Shown in pieces: positions 45,803 to 56,061 of a stretch of DNA of 64,000 nt (the stretch's first letter is position 1; each line of letters opens with the position of its first letter). Under the pieces are notes generated by a model that saw nothing but the letters and a program-made list of their open reading frames with translations, had not been told where the DNA came from and ran no database searches. This stretch comes from Lachnospiraceae bacterium (GTDB lineage Bacteria > Bacillota > Clostridia > Lachnospirales > Lachnospiraceae), in contig JAFSIQ010000010.1 in NCBI GenBank assembly GCA_017439675.1, positions 1-64,000 on the forward strand, read 5' to 3'. A program made the translations under genes and the position numbers.

Positions 45803-46792
45803 ATGGAGACAACGAAAATGGTATCGATTGTTATTCCGGTATATAATAACGAGAAATATGTGACCAAGTGCATCGAATCTGTATGCGGACAGACTTATCG
45901 GAACTTACAGATTATTTTGGTGGATGATGGAAGTAAGGATTCGTCTGGGAAGATATGTGATCAATTTGCCGAGAACGATAGCCGCATTGTTGTGATACAT
46001 CAGGAAAATGGTGGTGTGTCCAATGCCAGAAATAGCGGAATTGCTGTTGCAACAGGGGAGTATCTTACCTTTGTAGATGGCGATGACTATATTGGTGCAG
46101 ATTATATAAAGGATTTGGTGGAGTGTGCGGAAAAGCGCGGTGCGGATATGATTATTTGTGGAATGAAAAAAGTTTCTGTGGATAATCAGGTTATAGAGGA
46201 AGTTATCCCAGGACAATATATTCGTTTTGAACATGAAGAATGGTGTTTTCGTATCTGTACGGTTGCGTGTCATTTTTATCAAAAAGAAATGTGGGATAGA
46301 TATAGTGTAAAGTTTTGGGAAGGAGAACGCGGCGAAGATATACCGATTGCTCTTTTTTTTGCTGGGATTTGTGAGAATATTATTACAATGCAGCAGGCAG
46401 AATATTATTATGTGCAGCATGAAGCTTCAGCAACCCATAATTTTAAGGGACTTAAGAGTATCAATTTGCCTTATCAGGCGTTGGAGGAAGCGATTCAGAA
46501 AGTGAGAACAGTTGGCTTAAAGAATGATATAGAATTTCACGTATTATTCGTATTGAGAGTGTTGAGTACATTTGTTCAGTTGGCAAAAGGAGCGAGTAAA
46601 GAAGAATTGGTTAAGCTTGCTGACTATATCAAATATATATTAGACGAATACTATCCCAGTTATTATAAAAATAAGAAGAACAAAATTTTTTCAAAGTTGG
46701 ATATTCCAATTTTTCAGAAGATTGCAGTTCGGTTTTTTGTGTGGATATATCGATGCGGATTAATGTCGATATTTCTTAGAATAGCATGTTGA
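45803..46792 (+). CDS. glycosyltransferase family 2, 329 aa
   Basis: N-terminal GT-A: VSIVIPVYNNEKYVTKCI, ILVDDGSKDSSGKICDQF near residue 37, GGVSNARNSGI near 70, and FVDGDDYIGADY near 90 with the metal motif. The C-terminal part is helical with the last 40 residues hydrophobic, possibly membrane-associated. AGGAGGAAG before ATG 45803. Substrates unknown. Confidence 0.86.
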   Translation: METTKMVSIVIPVYNNEKYVTKCIESVCGQTYRNLQIILVDDGSKDSSGKICDQFAENDSRIVVIHQENGGVSNARNSGIAVATGEYLTFVDGDDYIGADYIKDLVECAEKRGADMIICGMKKVSVDNQVIEEVIPGQYIRFEHEEWCFRICTVACHFYQKEMWDRYSVKFWEGERGEDIPIALFFAGICENIITMQQAEYYYVQHEASATHNFKGLKSINLPYQALEEAIQKVRTVGLKNDIEFHVLFVLRVLSTFVQLAKGASKEELVKLADYIKYILDEYYPSYYKNKKNKIFSKLDIPIFQKIAVRFFVWIYRCGLMSIFLRIAC

Positions 46793-46813
46793 TAAGATGT
46801 GCAGAGGTGTGAA

Positions 46814-47677
46814 ATGAACAAGGTGAGCTTTGTGGTATTACACTTTGGAGATATTAAAGTCACTCAAAAGTGTATTGACTCGATATTACAATTGGATAAA
46901 CAGGAGAATATCAGTATTGTTGTTGTAGATAATGATTATCTGAAAACATCAGGGGAGAGAGAAGAGTTGCAACGACAATATCAAGAAGAGAGGAATATCG
47001 AATGGGTGCAGATAGCAGAAGATATAGGATTCTCAAAAGCAAACAATGAAGGCTATCGTATTGCGAAAGAAAAGTATAGTCCGGATTACATTGTTGTTAC
47101 GAATAATGATATTATATTTCCTCAGAAAGATTTTATAGAGAGGGTCGAGATGCTTTATGAAGTGTATCCTTTTGAAGTGCTGAGCCCAGATGTTGTAAGT
47201 AGTGATACGGGACAACATCAAAGCCCAATTGATGTGCAGGGGAGAAGTTTACGGCAGGTTGATTATACGATATGGATGAATCGTATATGTTTGAAACTAT
47301 TTCCTATAATGTATCCATTGTTACAACGCAATTATGATAGGGCAAGGAATCAGAATGTTAATGTGGCATTATCAGAACGACGGGATGATGTTGTACCCTG
47401 TGGTGCGTGTCTCGTGGTGGCAGGAAAGTTTGTAACAGAAGAAAAAATGTTTGTACCAGAAACGCATTTCTATTATGAAGAATATATTCTTCATGAAAGA
47501 TGTAGGCGTGCAGGATATCGTGTTGTTTTTGAGCCGTCAGTGCAGGTTCTTCATGGAGATGGATTGGCTACCAAGGGGAAAAACAAGACAGAAAAGCAGA
47601 AATTACGGTTTGTGATGGAGGAAACAGTGAAAGCGGCAAAGATATATAAAACGTTGCTTCAGGATAAGGATCAATAA
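46814..47677 (+). CDS. glycosyltransferase family 2 (rhamnosyltransferase-like), 287 aa
   Basis: FVVLHFGDIKVTQKCIDSIL at the N-terminus, IVVVDND near residue 38, GFSKANNEGYRIA near 73 and VVTNNDIIFP near 94 (metal site), then VVPCGACLVVAGKF near 194 and the ED-type acid FYYEEYILHERCRRAGYRV near 218. The pattern recalls rhamnosyltransferase-type GT2 enzymes, but the donor cannot be read from sequence. ATG 46814 after GAGGTG. No dTDP-rhamnose genes are present in the window. Confidence 0.8.
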   Translation: MNKVSFVVLHFGDIKVTQKCIDSILQLDKQENISIVVVDNDYLKTSGEREELQRQYQEERNIEWVQIAEDIGFSKANNEGYRIAKEKYSPDYIVVTNNDIIFPQKDFIERVEMLYEVYPFEVLSPDVVSSDTGQHQSPIDVQGRSLRQVDYTIWMNRICLKLFPIMYPLLQRNYDRARNQNVNVALSERRDDVVPCGACLVVAGKFVTEEKMFVPETHFYYEEYILHERCRRAGYRVVFEPSVQVLHGDGLATKGKNKTEKQKLRFVMEETVKAAKIYKTLLQDKDQ

Positions 47678-47728
47678 CTAGGTGCCTTGTGAAGTGAACA
47701 TAAAAAATAGCAGAAGGAAATGTGGAAT

Positions 47729-48940
47729 ATGAAGAAGACATTATGGATTTCACCATATGTGCCGTATGATAAGGTGCCACATGCAGGTGGGAAAACACAT
47801 AATTATTATATAAAATATTTTCAGAAATCGAATTTGTTTGACATACATCTTATCACGTTAGCACAGCGGTGTCAGAGAGAAGACATAGACTTAGATCGAT
47901 ATGGTATAGCAAATCAAGTTGTGTTTGAGGATGGTAGTTGGGTTAAGAACTTTTTTCGCAAGTTGTATAATGTAAATTCAGTATTTAATGACAATCACTA
48001 TCTTTGTCAAACGATACTATCTTATCAATTTCAACAATTGAAGAATATGGTAGTGAAGTATTCTAAGGAATGCACACCAGAAGTTGTTATTATGCAATGG
48101 ACCGGTACTGCCTTTTTACTTCCAATTGTTAAAAAGCTATTTCCCAATGCGTATACAGTGATTATCGAGGAAGATGTAACGTTTTTGGGCTATGAAAGAA
48201 GATATAAAGAAACAAAAGATATCAATAAGAGAAAGAAACAAAAGAAACTGTATGAAAAGTTAAAGATGTGCGAATTGCAATTGTTAGAGGATTGTAGTTT
48301 GGTTGTAGTTAACAATGAAAAGGATTGTCAATTATTACGAGAAAATGGGATTGCATCGGAGAAAATATATGTAGCAACTCCGTATTATGAAGATTATTCC
48401 GATGTAAAACGAGAGAAGATTGTGCCCAAGGTGATTTTTTTAGGTGTTATGAGTCGCAATGAAAATCACGACGCTGCCATGTGGATGATACGAAATGTCA
48501 TGACACAATTGCAGGATACAGATATAAAGCTTGAAATTATAGGAAGTAATCCAAAAGAGGAGTTGAAACAATGCGTAAGTGAAAAAGTATGTGTCAGAGG
48601 TTATGTGGAAGATATACATAAGGATTTCTCTGAATGTTTATGCATGGCGGTACCGTTGCGTTTAGGAGCAGGAATTAAGGTTAAAATATTAGAGGGAATG
48701 TCAGCGGGGATTCCAGTTTTAACAAATTCTGTAGGAATAGAAGGAATACCAGCTAAAGCGGATGTTGAATATTGCTACTGTGAAAGTTCGGAAGAATATG
48801 TTACAATGATAAGACGGCTATATGAATCCGAGGTAGAATGTTATGAAATTGGCGATGCTGCCAAGAGGTTTATGAAGAATACGTATAATATTGACAAGCG
48901 TTTAGATGGTTTAATGGAACGCATACAAAAAGAAAGTTAG
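47729..48940 (+). CDS. GT4-like glycosyltransferase, 403 aa
   Basis: GT-B fold: an N-terminal half with the Gly-rich acceptor loop (HAGGKTHNYYIKYF, residues 18-31) and a C-terminal half with VIFLGVMSRNENHDA near 238, VCVRGYVEDI near 287 and PLRLGAGIKVKILEGMSAG near 303. It resembles the C-terminal domain of the 1305-residue protein downstream (same LRxGAGxKxKxxE pattern), so the two may have arisen by duplication. Start at ATG 47729; ATG 47720 is in frame but very close to AGAAGG. Confidence 0.82.
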   Translation: MKKTLWISPYVPYDKVPHAGGKTHNYYIKYFQKSNLFDIHLITLAQRCQREDIDLDRYGIANQVVFEDGSWVKNFFRKLYNVNSVFNDNHYLCQTILSYQFQQLKNMVVKYSKECTPEVVIMQWTGTAFLLPIVKKLFPNAYTVIIEEDVTFLGYERRYKETKDINKRKKQKKLYEKLKMCELQLLEDCSLVVVNNEKDCQLLRENGIASEKIYVATPYYEDYSDVKREKIVPKVIFLGVMSRNENHDAAMWMIRNVMTQLQDTDIKLEIIGSNPKEELKQCVSEKVCVRGYVEDIHKDFSECLCMAVPLRLGAGIKVKILEGMSAGIPVLTNSVGIEGIPAKADVEYCYCESSEEYVTMIRRLYESEVECYEIGDAAKRFMKNTYNIDKRLDGLMERIQKES

Positions 48941-48950
48941 AGGTTTAGTT

Positions 48951-49736
48951 ATGTTAGCTAGAACAAAGGAAATATTGAATTATAAAGACATGATATATAG
49001 TTTAGTAAAACGCGAATTACGAGGTCGGTATCAAAAATCAGTACTTGGCTTTTTGTGGTCTTTTATTAGTCCATTGTGTCAGATTGCTGTATTTACCTTT
49101 GTGTTTACGTATGTATTTCCAAGTAATATTCCCGATTACTATATTTATCTTATGACCGGCATGATTCCGTGGCAGTTTTTCTCTGACTCGATTTCTCAGG
49201 GTGCATGTTCTGTTATTTATAATGCCGACATGACGAAGAAAATATATTTTCCACGAGAGGTATTAACGATATCTTCTGTTTCGGCAAAATTTGTGAATTT
49301 GTTATTATCTATGCTTGTGGTATTTGGTTTCATATTGGTTTCGAGAATTGGTTTTAGTCCATTGGTATTATTGCTTCCAATTGTTTTGGTTATTGAGTAT
49401 GCAATTGCCTTGGGATTTGCATTGGTTTTTGCATCAATTACAGTATATTTGCGAGATATGGAGTATGTAGTTAATGTTATATTGATGGCATGGATATGGG
49501 CAACACCAATTATGTATTCACCAGATACCCTTGTTGAACAATATCGGTGGATTGCAGATTTGCTGAGAGTGAATCCGTTAACGTCTGTAATGTATTTGTT
49601 CCGTGATATTCTATATTATCATCAATACCCAACCACTATTGATTGGGTATTGCCAGCAATATGGGGTGTTGTGTTGATGGTAGTAGGTAGCTTGATATTC
49701 AAACGTTTGGAAGGCAATTTTGCGGAGGAATTATAA
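48951..49736 (+). CDS. wzm: ABC polysaccharide exporter permease, Wzm-like, 261 aa
   Basis: Six hydrophobic segments preceded by SLVKRELRGRYQKSVLGFLW, the amphipathic gate helix of ABC-2 glycan exporters. PLTSVMYLFRDILYYHQYP is near residue 209, before the last segments. Exports a complete lipid-linked glycan with the ATPase that follows, overlapping it by one base. This is a second, separate exporter from the TagGH-like pair. Confidence 0.88.
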   Translation: MLARTKEILNYKDMIYSLVKRELRGRYQKSVLGFLWSFISPLCQIAVFTFVFTYVFPSNIPDYYIYLMTGMIPWQFFSDSISQGACSVIYNADMTKKIYFPREVLTISSVSAKFVNLLLSMLVVFGFILVSRIGFSPLVLLLPIVLVIEYAIALGFALVFASITVYLRDMEYVVNVILMAWIWATPIMYSPDTLVEQYRWIADLLRVNPLTSVMYLFRDILYYHQYPTTIDWVLPAIWGVVLMVVGSLIFKRLEGNFAEEL

Positions 49737-51067
49737 TGAGTAATATGAATGATGATGTTGTGATTAGAGTTGAAAATGTAAAGAAACATTTCAAAGTATA
49801 TCCGGACAAAGGAAAAACCTTAAAGGATAAAGTGCTTTTTCGTCATAGAAATCGATATGAATTAAGAGAAGTTTTAAAAGGAATAAGTTTTGAAGTTAAG
49901 CGTGGAGAGGCTATCGGTCTGATTGGTAAAAATGGTTGTGGCAAGAGTACAACGCTCAAGATGCTTACCAAAATCTTGCGCCCTAATGAAGGTACAATTG
50001 AAATTAAGGGAAGAGTATCAAGTTTGATTGAGTTGGGAGCAGGATTTCACCCGGATTTAACAGGAAGAGAGAATATATATATCAATGCTTCTATATTTGG
50101 CATCAAAGCAAAAGAAGTGGATGAGAGATTAGATGATATTATTCGCTTTTCTGAGTTAGAGGAATATATTGATAATCCAGTAAGAACCTATTCGTCGGGT
50201 ATGTATATGCGTCTTGCGTTTGCGGTTGCTATTAATGTAGATGCGGATGTGCTTTTGATTGATGAAATTCTTGCTGTAGGAGATGTTAGTTTCCAAACAA
50301 AGTGTTTTGAAAAGTTAAAAGAAATTAAAGCAAAGGGTACTACTATTGTGATTGTTTCTCATGCAATGTCTCAGATTGAGCAGATTTGTGACCGTTGTAT
50401 TTGGATTGAAGAGGGCTTGATTTTAGAAGAGGGAAAGGCGCGTGAGATAGGTGAGCGTTATCTTGCTTCGATGGAAGAAAAGCGTTTGGAAAAGAAAGAG
50501 AAAGAGTTTCAGGAGAAATTGGAAAATTCTAAGGGCTTAGATGAAATTAAGAGTGGTGAAGTATGTGTAGAAGAAGAGGTCAAAAGAGAATCTGAAACGG
50601 AAGATGTCCCGAAAGAGAAATTGCCAGCGTTTTGTGATTCTATGGCAGTTCGTATGGGAAAACGAGACGTCGAGATTGTAGATTTTGCAATTCTGAATTC
50701 AGAAGGTGAGAATGTATTGGTTTTGCACACGGGTGAACAAATAGAGGCTGTTATCAAATACAGAGTGAATGTTGATAAAGTAAAAGTCGATTGTCGCTTT
50801 GGTATTTCAAGGGATGATGGAGTCCATTGCTATGGCAGTAGTAGTTATGGAGATGAAGGTGACTATAAAGAGTTGTCTGGAATGGGAGAAATTCATTTTA
50901 TAATTCATGATTTGAATTTGTTGCCAGGAAAGTACTTTATTGATATTGGGTTGCGTGATGAGGAACAGATTGCTTGTGATATTATAAAAAAGGTTAGAGA
51001 AATGCAAATTACTTTATCGAATACAAAAGAATCGGGTATTGTGAGCATGAAGCATAAGTGGCTATAG
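49736..51067 (+). CDS. wzt: ABC exporter ATPase with carbohydrate-binding C-terminus, Wzt-like, 443 aa
   Basis: Residues 1-250: ABC ATPase with GLIGKNGCGKSTTLKML near 61, signature TYSSGMYMRLAFAVAI near 155, Walker B VLLIDEILAVGD near 176. Residues 250-300 form a charged linker. Residues about 300-443 form a beta-sandwich of the Wzt C-terminal type (VEIVDFAILNSEGE, then FIIHDLNLLPGKYFIDIGL), which in Wzt proteins reads the finished glycan before export. This implies a defined chain end on the exported polymer. Confidence 0.9.
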   Translation: MSNMNDDVVIRVENVKKHFKVYPDKGKTLKDKVLFRHRNRYELREVLKGISFEVKRGEAIGLIGKNGCGKSTTLKMLTKILRPNEGTIEIKGRVSSLIELGAGFHPDLTGRENIYINASIFGIKAKEVDERLDDIIRFSELEEYIDNPVRTYSSGMYMRLAFAVAINVDADVLLIDEILAVGDVSFQTKCFEKLKEIKAKGTTIVIVSHAMSQIEQICDRCIWIEEGLILEEGKAREIGERYLASMEEKRLEKKEKEFQEKLENSKGLDEIKSGEVCVEEEVKRESETEDVPKEKLPAFCDSMAVRMGKRDVEIVDFAILNSEGENVLVLHTGEQIEAVIKYRVNVDKVKVDCRFGISRDDGVHCYGSSSYGDEGDYKELSGMGEIHFIIHDLNLLPGKYFIDIGLRDEEQIACDIIKKVREMQITLSNTKESGIVSMKHKWL

Positions 51068-51101
51068 TTTGATTTGTAGTAAAGAGTAAGTAGGAGACAA
51101 G

Positions 51102-54100
51102 ATGAAGCAAAGGTATGAAGTTGCACAGTTTGGAGCTTTTGATATTAATAGTTATGGAGATTCCTTATTTCCGACAGTATTACAGAATGGATTAGGGGAA
51201 AGTGTATCCATAACGCTTTTTGCACCAACGAAGAATGAATATGGATACAATAAAAATGTTGTATATGCATTTTCTGAATTTGAGGAAATCCATAATAATG
51301 TACATTTTGATTGCATTATAATTGGTGGTGGTGAGTTGTTTCATTATCACCCCATAATATTTAGTAATTCCAAAGGTAAAAGTCAGTATAAAGAAGGTGC
51401 TTTATGGAAAATCCCTTTAGAATATGCTGATAAATATAATATTCCCGTTATTATGAATGCAGTTGGGGTTCCTTATTCTTTTTCGCACGGACAGATTGAT
51501 GAGATGAAGAAGCTGCTGAACAATGTTGTGTTGTTTTCTGTGCGCGATAGATATTCTTATGAGCGTCTGAAAGGCATTATAAAAGACGATATCTTAAAGT
51601 TAGTTCCAGATACTGCTTGGGGAATGAAGGATATATATCCGAAGGAGAATTTGGTTCGAAAGAAAGAACAGGTAGCGCAGAAATTTAAATGTAATTTGAA
51701 AGCCCCATATATGGTTTTACAGTACGGAACCACGTATGATCTAGATACAGTGATTGAACAAGTTGAAATTTACTCGACAGAAAAAAAGATAAATATAGTG
51801 GTTATCCCGGTCAATTATGTACATTCCGATATTGATGTGGTGTGCAATATTGAAAAACGAAAGATACCTAACTTTATGTGTATTAGAGAATTGATGCAAC
51901 CGGAAGAAATTGCTTGCATTATAGCAAACGCGCAAGTGTTTGTAGGCACAAGCCTTCATGGGAGTCTTACTGCCATGCGATATGGGGTGACAAGTATCGC
52001 GTTAGATATGTATCCGACGATTGCCTCCAAGATAGACGGACTATATGATTATGTGGATAGAAGAGATTATGTTCTTGGCAACAATGAAATGTTAGCTGAC
52101 AAGTTGTGCTCGGTTGTAACGGAACCGATTGATAAGATAGACGCAAAACTTGTAGAGATAGATAATGTGTTAGATACATTTTATTCACAAATTTTACAGC
52201 AACTAGAAGAAAAAGAGAAACATCTTGCATCCGAAAAGGTGATTGGAGTTAATTCTGTTTCTTATAGGAAGTTATATGTAAGTTATAGAACTAATGACAA
52301 CCAAGACAGATATTATCAACTTGTTTCTAATTCGAAAGATGATGTATTCGGATTCAAGTTTAATATTGAGAATGCAGACGCTACTGATTTGAGGTGTACA
52401 TTTGTTATAGATACTCCAACATTGATTCGATTGGAAGAAACAAATCTTGATAATCACATAAAATTTACTAATAGTAATGTGCAAGATGTCTTTCTAGAAC
52501 GAGAAATTGCATTTGTTATTTCAAATGTTTCAACAGGTGAAGTGGTTTTGAGATTTAGAATACAAAACTGTCAACCAACAGAATATGAAAACGCTTATTT
52601 TGAGTTACTTAAGAATAAGAATATGCATATCCAACAGTTGATTGCTTCGGAAAGAAAGTATTTGAAAAAAATAATTGAAATTCAGAAAGATGCAGAAAAA
52701 AGAATAGACTCAAAAAATAAAATAATTGAGCAAAAAAATATTATAATAAATAACCAACGAGGTCACATTGACCAGTTGTTAGAAGTGGAGCGTCATTATC
52801 AGAATATGGTTAATTCACGTGGTTGGAAATTGGTGAGTTTCCCTGGTCGTGTGATTGAAAAGATACTTCCAGTGGGGACACCTAGAAGACAGCGTGTTAG
52901 CATGGTAGTGAAATACATTAAGGCACTTAATTGGAATAATATTAAGTTTGTATGCGGTGCTTTTAGACGTGGTGGATTTAAGCAAGTTAAGAAAGAACTG
53001 AATGACTTTGAATATCGTATGAGTGGTGACACTGATTTACCATTACAGAAACCTTTTACTATGGACGTCAAAGAGATAACAAGTATAGCTGAATGTGATA
53101 AATTAGTATTTAAGAAATACGCAAGCCCAAAAGTATCCATCGTAATACCTGTGTATAATCAGTTTACGTATACTTACTATTGCTTGCAATCCATATTAGA
53201 AAATAGTGATAATGTGTCATATGAGATTATTATCGCTGATGATGTGTCTAATGATTTGACAACTAGACTTTCTGAAGTTGTTGAAAATATTAATGTTGTT
53301 CGTAATAAGGAAAATCAGAGATTCCTTAGAAACTGTAACAACGCAGCGCAGTATGCGAAAGGGGAGTACATTCTATTTCTCAATAATGATACTCAAGTGC
53401 AGGAAAATTGGTTACAGCCATTGGTAGACTTAATAGAACGAGATGACACAATTGGCATGGTTGGATCGAAGTTGATTTATCCAGATGGAACGTTACAGGA
53501 AGCGGGCGGTATTATTTGGGGGAATGGTAATGCATGGAATTATGGCAATGGGCAGAATCCAGCAAATCCAGAGTTTAATTATGTCAAAGAAGTGGATTAT
53601 ATTTCTGGTGCTGCAATCATGATTCGGACAAGTCTTTGGAGGGAAATCGGTGGCTTTGATGAATATTTTGCACCAGCGTATTGTGAAGACTCTGATTTGG
53701 CATTTGAGGTGCGTAAGCATGGATATAAACTAATGTATCAGCCGTTGTCAGTGGTTGTTCATTTTGAAGGAAAATCCAATGGAACAGATTTGGATTCAGG
53801 TGTGAAGCAGTATCAAGTGGATAACTCTAGAAAATTGCAGGAGAAGTGGAAAGAGGAATTCTCAAAACAATCCCCGACGGAAGATGATTTGTTTCATGCA
53901 AAAGATCGTAGCCAAGGAAAGAAGACAATTTTGGTTATTGACCATTATGTTCCACAGTTCGATAAGGATGCAGGATCAAAAACAACATGGCAGTATCTGA
54001 AAATGTTTGTTAAGCAGGGCTACAATGTGAAATTTATGGGGGATAATTTTTATCAGGACGAGCCATATTGTACAGCGTTGCAGCAAGAAGGGGTGGAGGT

Positions 54101-55019
54101 GCTATATGGTCCGTGGTATGCACAGAATTATAAGCAGTGGATTCTTGACAACCAAGATAATATTGATTTTGCATACTTGAATCGCCCACACATTACAGAA
54201 AAATATATTGATTTCTTGAAAGAAGAGACTAGTATTAAGTGTATATATTATGGACATGACTTACATTACTTACGATTGAAGCGTGAATATGAATTGAATG
54301 GCGACAAGCAAGTATTAGAAGAGTCAGAAGAGTGGCGGAAGAAGGAATTTGATATTATGAGCAAAGCGGATATCAATTATTACCCTTCTTACATTGAGGT
54401 AGACGAAATTCACAAAATTAATAGTGAAATCCCTGCAAAGGCAATTACAGCATATGTTTATGATGATTTTTTAGAAAATATAAATATGAATTTTGCAGAG
54501 AAAGAAGGTTTGCTGTTTGTAGGTGGCTTTGGTCATCCACCAAATACAGATGCAGTAATTTGGTTTGTGGAGAACGCATATCCATTGATTCGTAAGCAAC
54601 AAGATATACCATTTTATATTGTAGGTTCCAATGTACCTGATAATATTAAAAGGTTAGATGGTAAGAATGGTGTTGTTGTAAAAGGATTTGTATCAGAAGA
54701 AGAGTTGGCACAGCTTTATGATTCTTGTAGAATCGTTGTAGTACCATTGCGGTATGGTGCAGGTGTTAAAGGGAAAGTGGTTGAAGCTTTATATTCTGGT
54801 ACGCCGATGGTATCTACAACTGTTGGAATTGAAGGTATTATAGGTGCAGAGCAGTTTATGGAAATTTCGGATGATGCCAATGAATTTGCAGAAAAAATAT
54901 TAGCGTTGTATAATGACATAGATAAGCTAAAGGAAACAGTGCATGCTTATCAAGTATATGTGAAAGAACATAATAGTGTTGATGCTGTTTGGGATATTAT
55001 CCGAGACGATTTTCAGTGA
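51102..55019 (+). CDS. three-domain protein: polysaccharide pyruvyl transferase + GT2 + GT4, 1305 aa
   Basis: Residues 1-370: polysaccharide pyruvyl transferase family (IIIGGGELFHYHP near 68; VFVGTSLHGSLTAMRYG near 280). Residues 375-560: a beta-rich stretch then a coiled coil (EKRIDSKNKIIEQKNIIINN). Residues about 676-900: GT2 domain with VSIVIPVYNQFTYTYYCL, FLNNDTQVQENWL and YCEDSDLAFEVRKHGYK. Residues 940-1305: GT4 domain with ILVIDHYVPQFDKDAGSKT, LLFVGGFGHPPNTDAV and VVPLRYGAGVKGKVVEALY. One uninterrupted frame. It may add a ketal-pyruvate and one or two sugars, or assemble the chain end recognised by the Wzt-like ATPase. Confidence 0.88.
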   Translation: MKQRYEVAQFGAFDINSYGDSLFPTVLQNGLGESVSITLFAPTKNEYGYNKNVVYAFSEFEEIHNNVHFDCIIIGGGELFHYHPIIFSNSKGKSQYKEGALWKIPLEYADKYNIPVIMNAVGVPYSFSHGQIDEMKKLLNNVVLFSVRDRYSYERLKGIIKDDILKLVPDTAWGMKDIYPKENLVRKKEQVAQKFKCNLKAPYMVLQYGTTYDLDTVIEQVEIYSTEKKINIVVIPVNYVHSDIDVVCNIEKRKIPNFMCIRELMQPEEIACIIANAQVFVGTSLHGSLTAMRYGVTSIALDMYPTIASKIDGLYDYVDRRDYVLGNNEMLADKLCSVVTEPIDKIDAKLVEIDNVLDTFYSQILQQLEEKEKHLASEKVIGVNSVSYRKLYVSYRTNDNQDRYYQLVSNSKDDVFGFKFNIENADATDLRCTFVIDTPTLIRLEETNLDNHIKFTNSNVQDVFLEREIAFVISNVSTGEVVLRFRIQNCQPTEYENAYFELLKNKNMHIQQLIASERKYLKKIIEIQKDAEKRIDSKNKIIEQKNIIINNQRGHIDQLLEVERHYQNMVNSRGWKLVSFPGRVIEKILPVGTPRRQRVSMVVKYIKALNWNNIKFVCGAFRRGGFKQVKKELNDFEYRMSGDTDLPLQKPFTMDVKEITSIAECDKLVFKKYASPKVSIVIPVYNQFTYTYYCLQSILENSDNVSYEIIIADDVSNDLTTRLSEVVENINVVRNKENQRFLRNCNNAAQYAKGEYILFLNNDTQVQENWLQPLVDLIERDDTIGMVGSKLIYPDGTLQEAGGIIWGNGNAWNYGNGQNPANPEFNYVKEVDYISGAAIMIRTSLWREIGGFDEYFAPAYCEDSDLAFEVRKHGYKLMYQPLSVVVHFEGKSNGTDLDSGVKQYQVDNSRKLQEKWKEEFSKQSPTEDDLFHAKDRSQGKKTILVIDHYVPQFDKDAGSKTTWQYLKMFVKQGYNVKFMGDNFYQDEPYCTALQQEGVEVLYGPWYAQNYKQWILDNQDNIDFAYLNRPHITEKYIDFLKEETSIKCIYYGHDLHYLRLKREYELNGDKQVLEESEEWRKKEFDIMSKADINYYPSYIEVDEIHKINSEIPAKAITAYVYDDFLENINMNFAEKEGLLFVGGFGHPPNTDAVIWFVENAYPLIRKQQDIPFYIVGSNVPDNIKRLDGKNGVVVKGFVSEEELAQLYDSCRIVVVPLRYGAGVKGKVVEALYSGTPMVSTTVGIEGIIGAEQFMEISDDANEFAEKILALYNDIDKLKETVHAYQVYVKEHNSVDAVWDIIRDDFQ

Positions 55020-55039
55020 TATTAAGTGAGGAATAAAGT

Positions 55040-56038
55040 ATGATTATTACAAAAACACCATTTAGAATGTCATTTTTTGGTGGAGGAACAGACATGCCAG
55101 AGTTTTTTAAAGAGCATGGTGGAGCAGTTATTTCAACCACATTTGACAAATATTGTTATGTGAATGTAAGACACCTTCCGCGGTTTTTTGACTACAATAC
55201 AGAACTAGCATATTCTAAGATGGAACGTGTGACAAACGTAGAGGATATTGTTCATCCAGCTATTCGTGAAGCAATGAAATATCTTGATATGCATGAAATT
55301 CGTTTGACTTATGAGGCGGATTTACCGGCACGTTCAGGTCTTGGAACTAGTAGCTCTTTTGCTGTTGGAATGTTATCTGCATTTTATGCATTGAAGGGGA
55401 AGTATGCAGATAAAAAACGATTAGCTGATGATGCTATTTATTTGGAAAGGACTCTCTGTGAGGAAGCGGGTGGTTGGCAAGATCAGATAGCAGCTTCTTT
55501 TGGGGGATTAAACCGCATCAATTTTAACGCAGATGGTTATACAGTGGATCCGATTATTATATCACCAGAAAGAAAAAAACAGTTGAATGATAATTTGTTA
55601 CTGTTCTTTACAGGTTTTACACATTTTTCGGCTGAGGTTCAGGCTTCTAATAAAGGTGTGGATAAGACAAAAGAGAAGTTGGAGATGTTAAGTCTTGTAG
55701 ATCAAGCACAGGATATACTTACTGACAAAACAACTGATTTGGATGAATTTGGACGATTGTTAGATTTGACATGGAGATTAAAGAGACAGACTGGTGCAAA
55801 AATATCTACTAACTCTATTGATGAGCTATATGAAAGAGGTATCAAGGCTGGCGCATTGGGAGGTAAACTTCTGGGTGCTGGTGGTGGAGGATTCCTATTG
55901 TTCTATGTGAATCCAGAAAAAAGAGAAGACGTGTTATGTGAGATGTCTGATCTGATGCATGTACCATTTGAATTCGAAAATGCAGGAACTAGGGTAATTC
56001 ATTTTACCCCTGAGACATATATTCCAATTGAAAAATAG
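55040..56038 (+). CDS. hddA: D-glycero-D-manno-heptose 7-phosphate kinase (HddA), GHMP family, 332 aa
   Basis: Phosphorylates C1 of heptose 7-phosphate. N-terminal KTPFRMSFFGGGTDMPEFF, the GHMP ATP loop ARSGLGTSSSFAVGML near residue 96, and the C-terminal GALGGKLLGAGGGGFLL near 272 are typical of HddA. It is the first of the GDP-heptose genes, 20 bases after the giant protein gene. HddA belongs to the alpha-anomer route ending in GDP-heptose, not the ADP-heptose route of lipopolysaccharide. Confidence 0.9.
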   Translation: MIITKTPFRMSFFGGGTDMPEFFKEHGGAVISTTFDKYCYVNVRHLPRFFDYNTELAYSKMERVTNVEDIVHPAIREAMKYLDMHEIRLTYEADLPARSGLGTSSSFAVGMLSAFYALKGKYADKKRLADDAIYLERTLCEEAGGWQDQIAASFGGLNRINFNADGYTVDPIIISPERKKQLNDNLLLFFTGFTHFSAEVQASNKGVDKTKEKLEMLSLVDQAQDILTDKTTDLDEFGRLLDLTWRLKRQTGAKISTNSIDELYERGIKAGALGGKLLGAGGGGFLLFYVNPEKREDVLCEMSDLMHVPFEFENAGTRVIHFTPETYIPIEK

Positions 56039-56061
56039 TTATTGTATATGGAGAGATGCTT

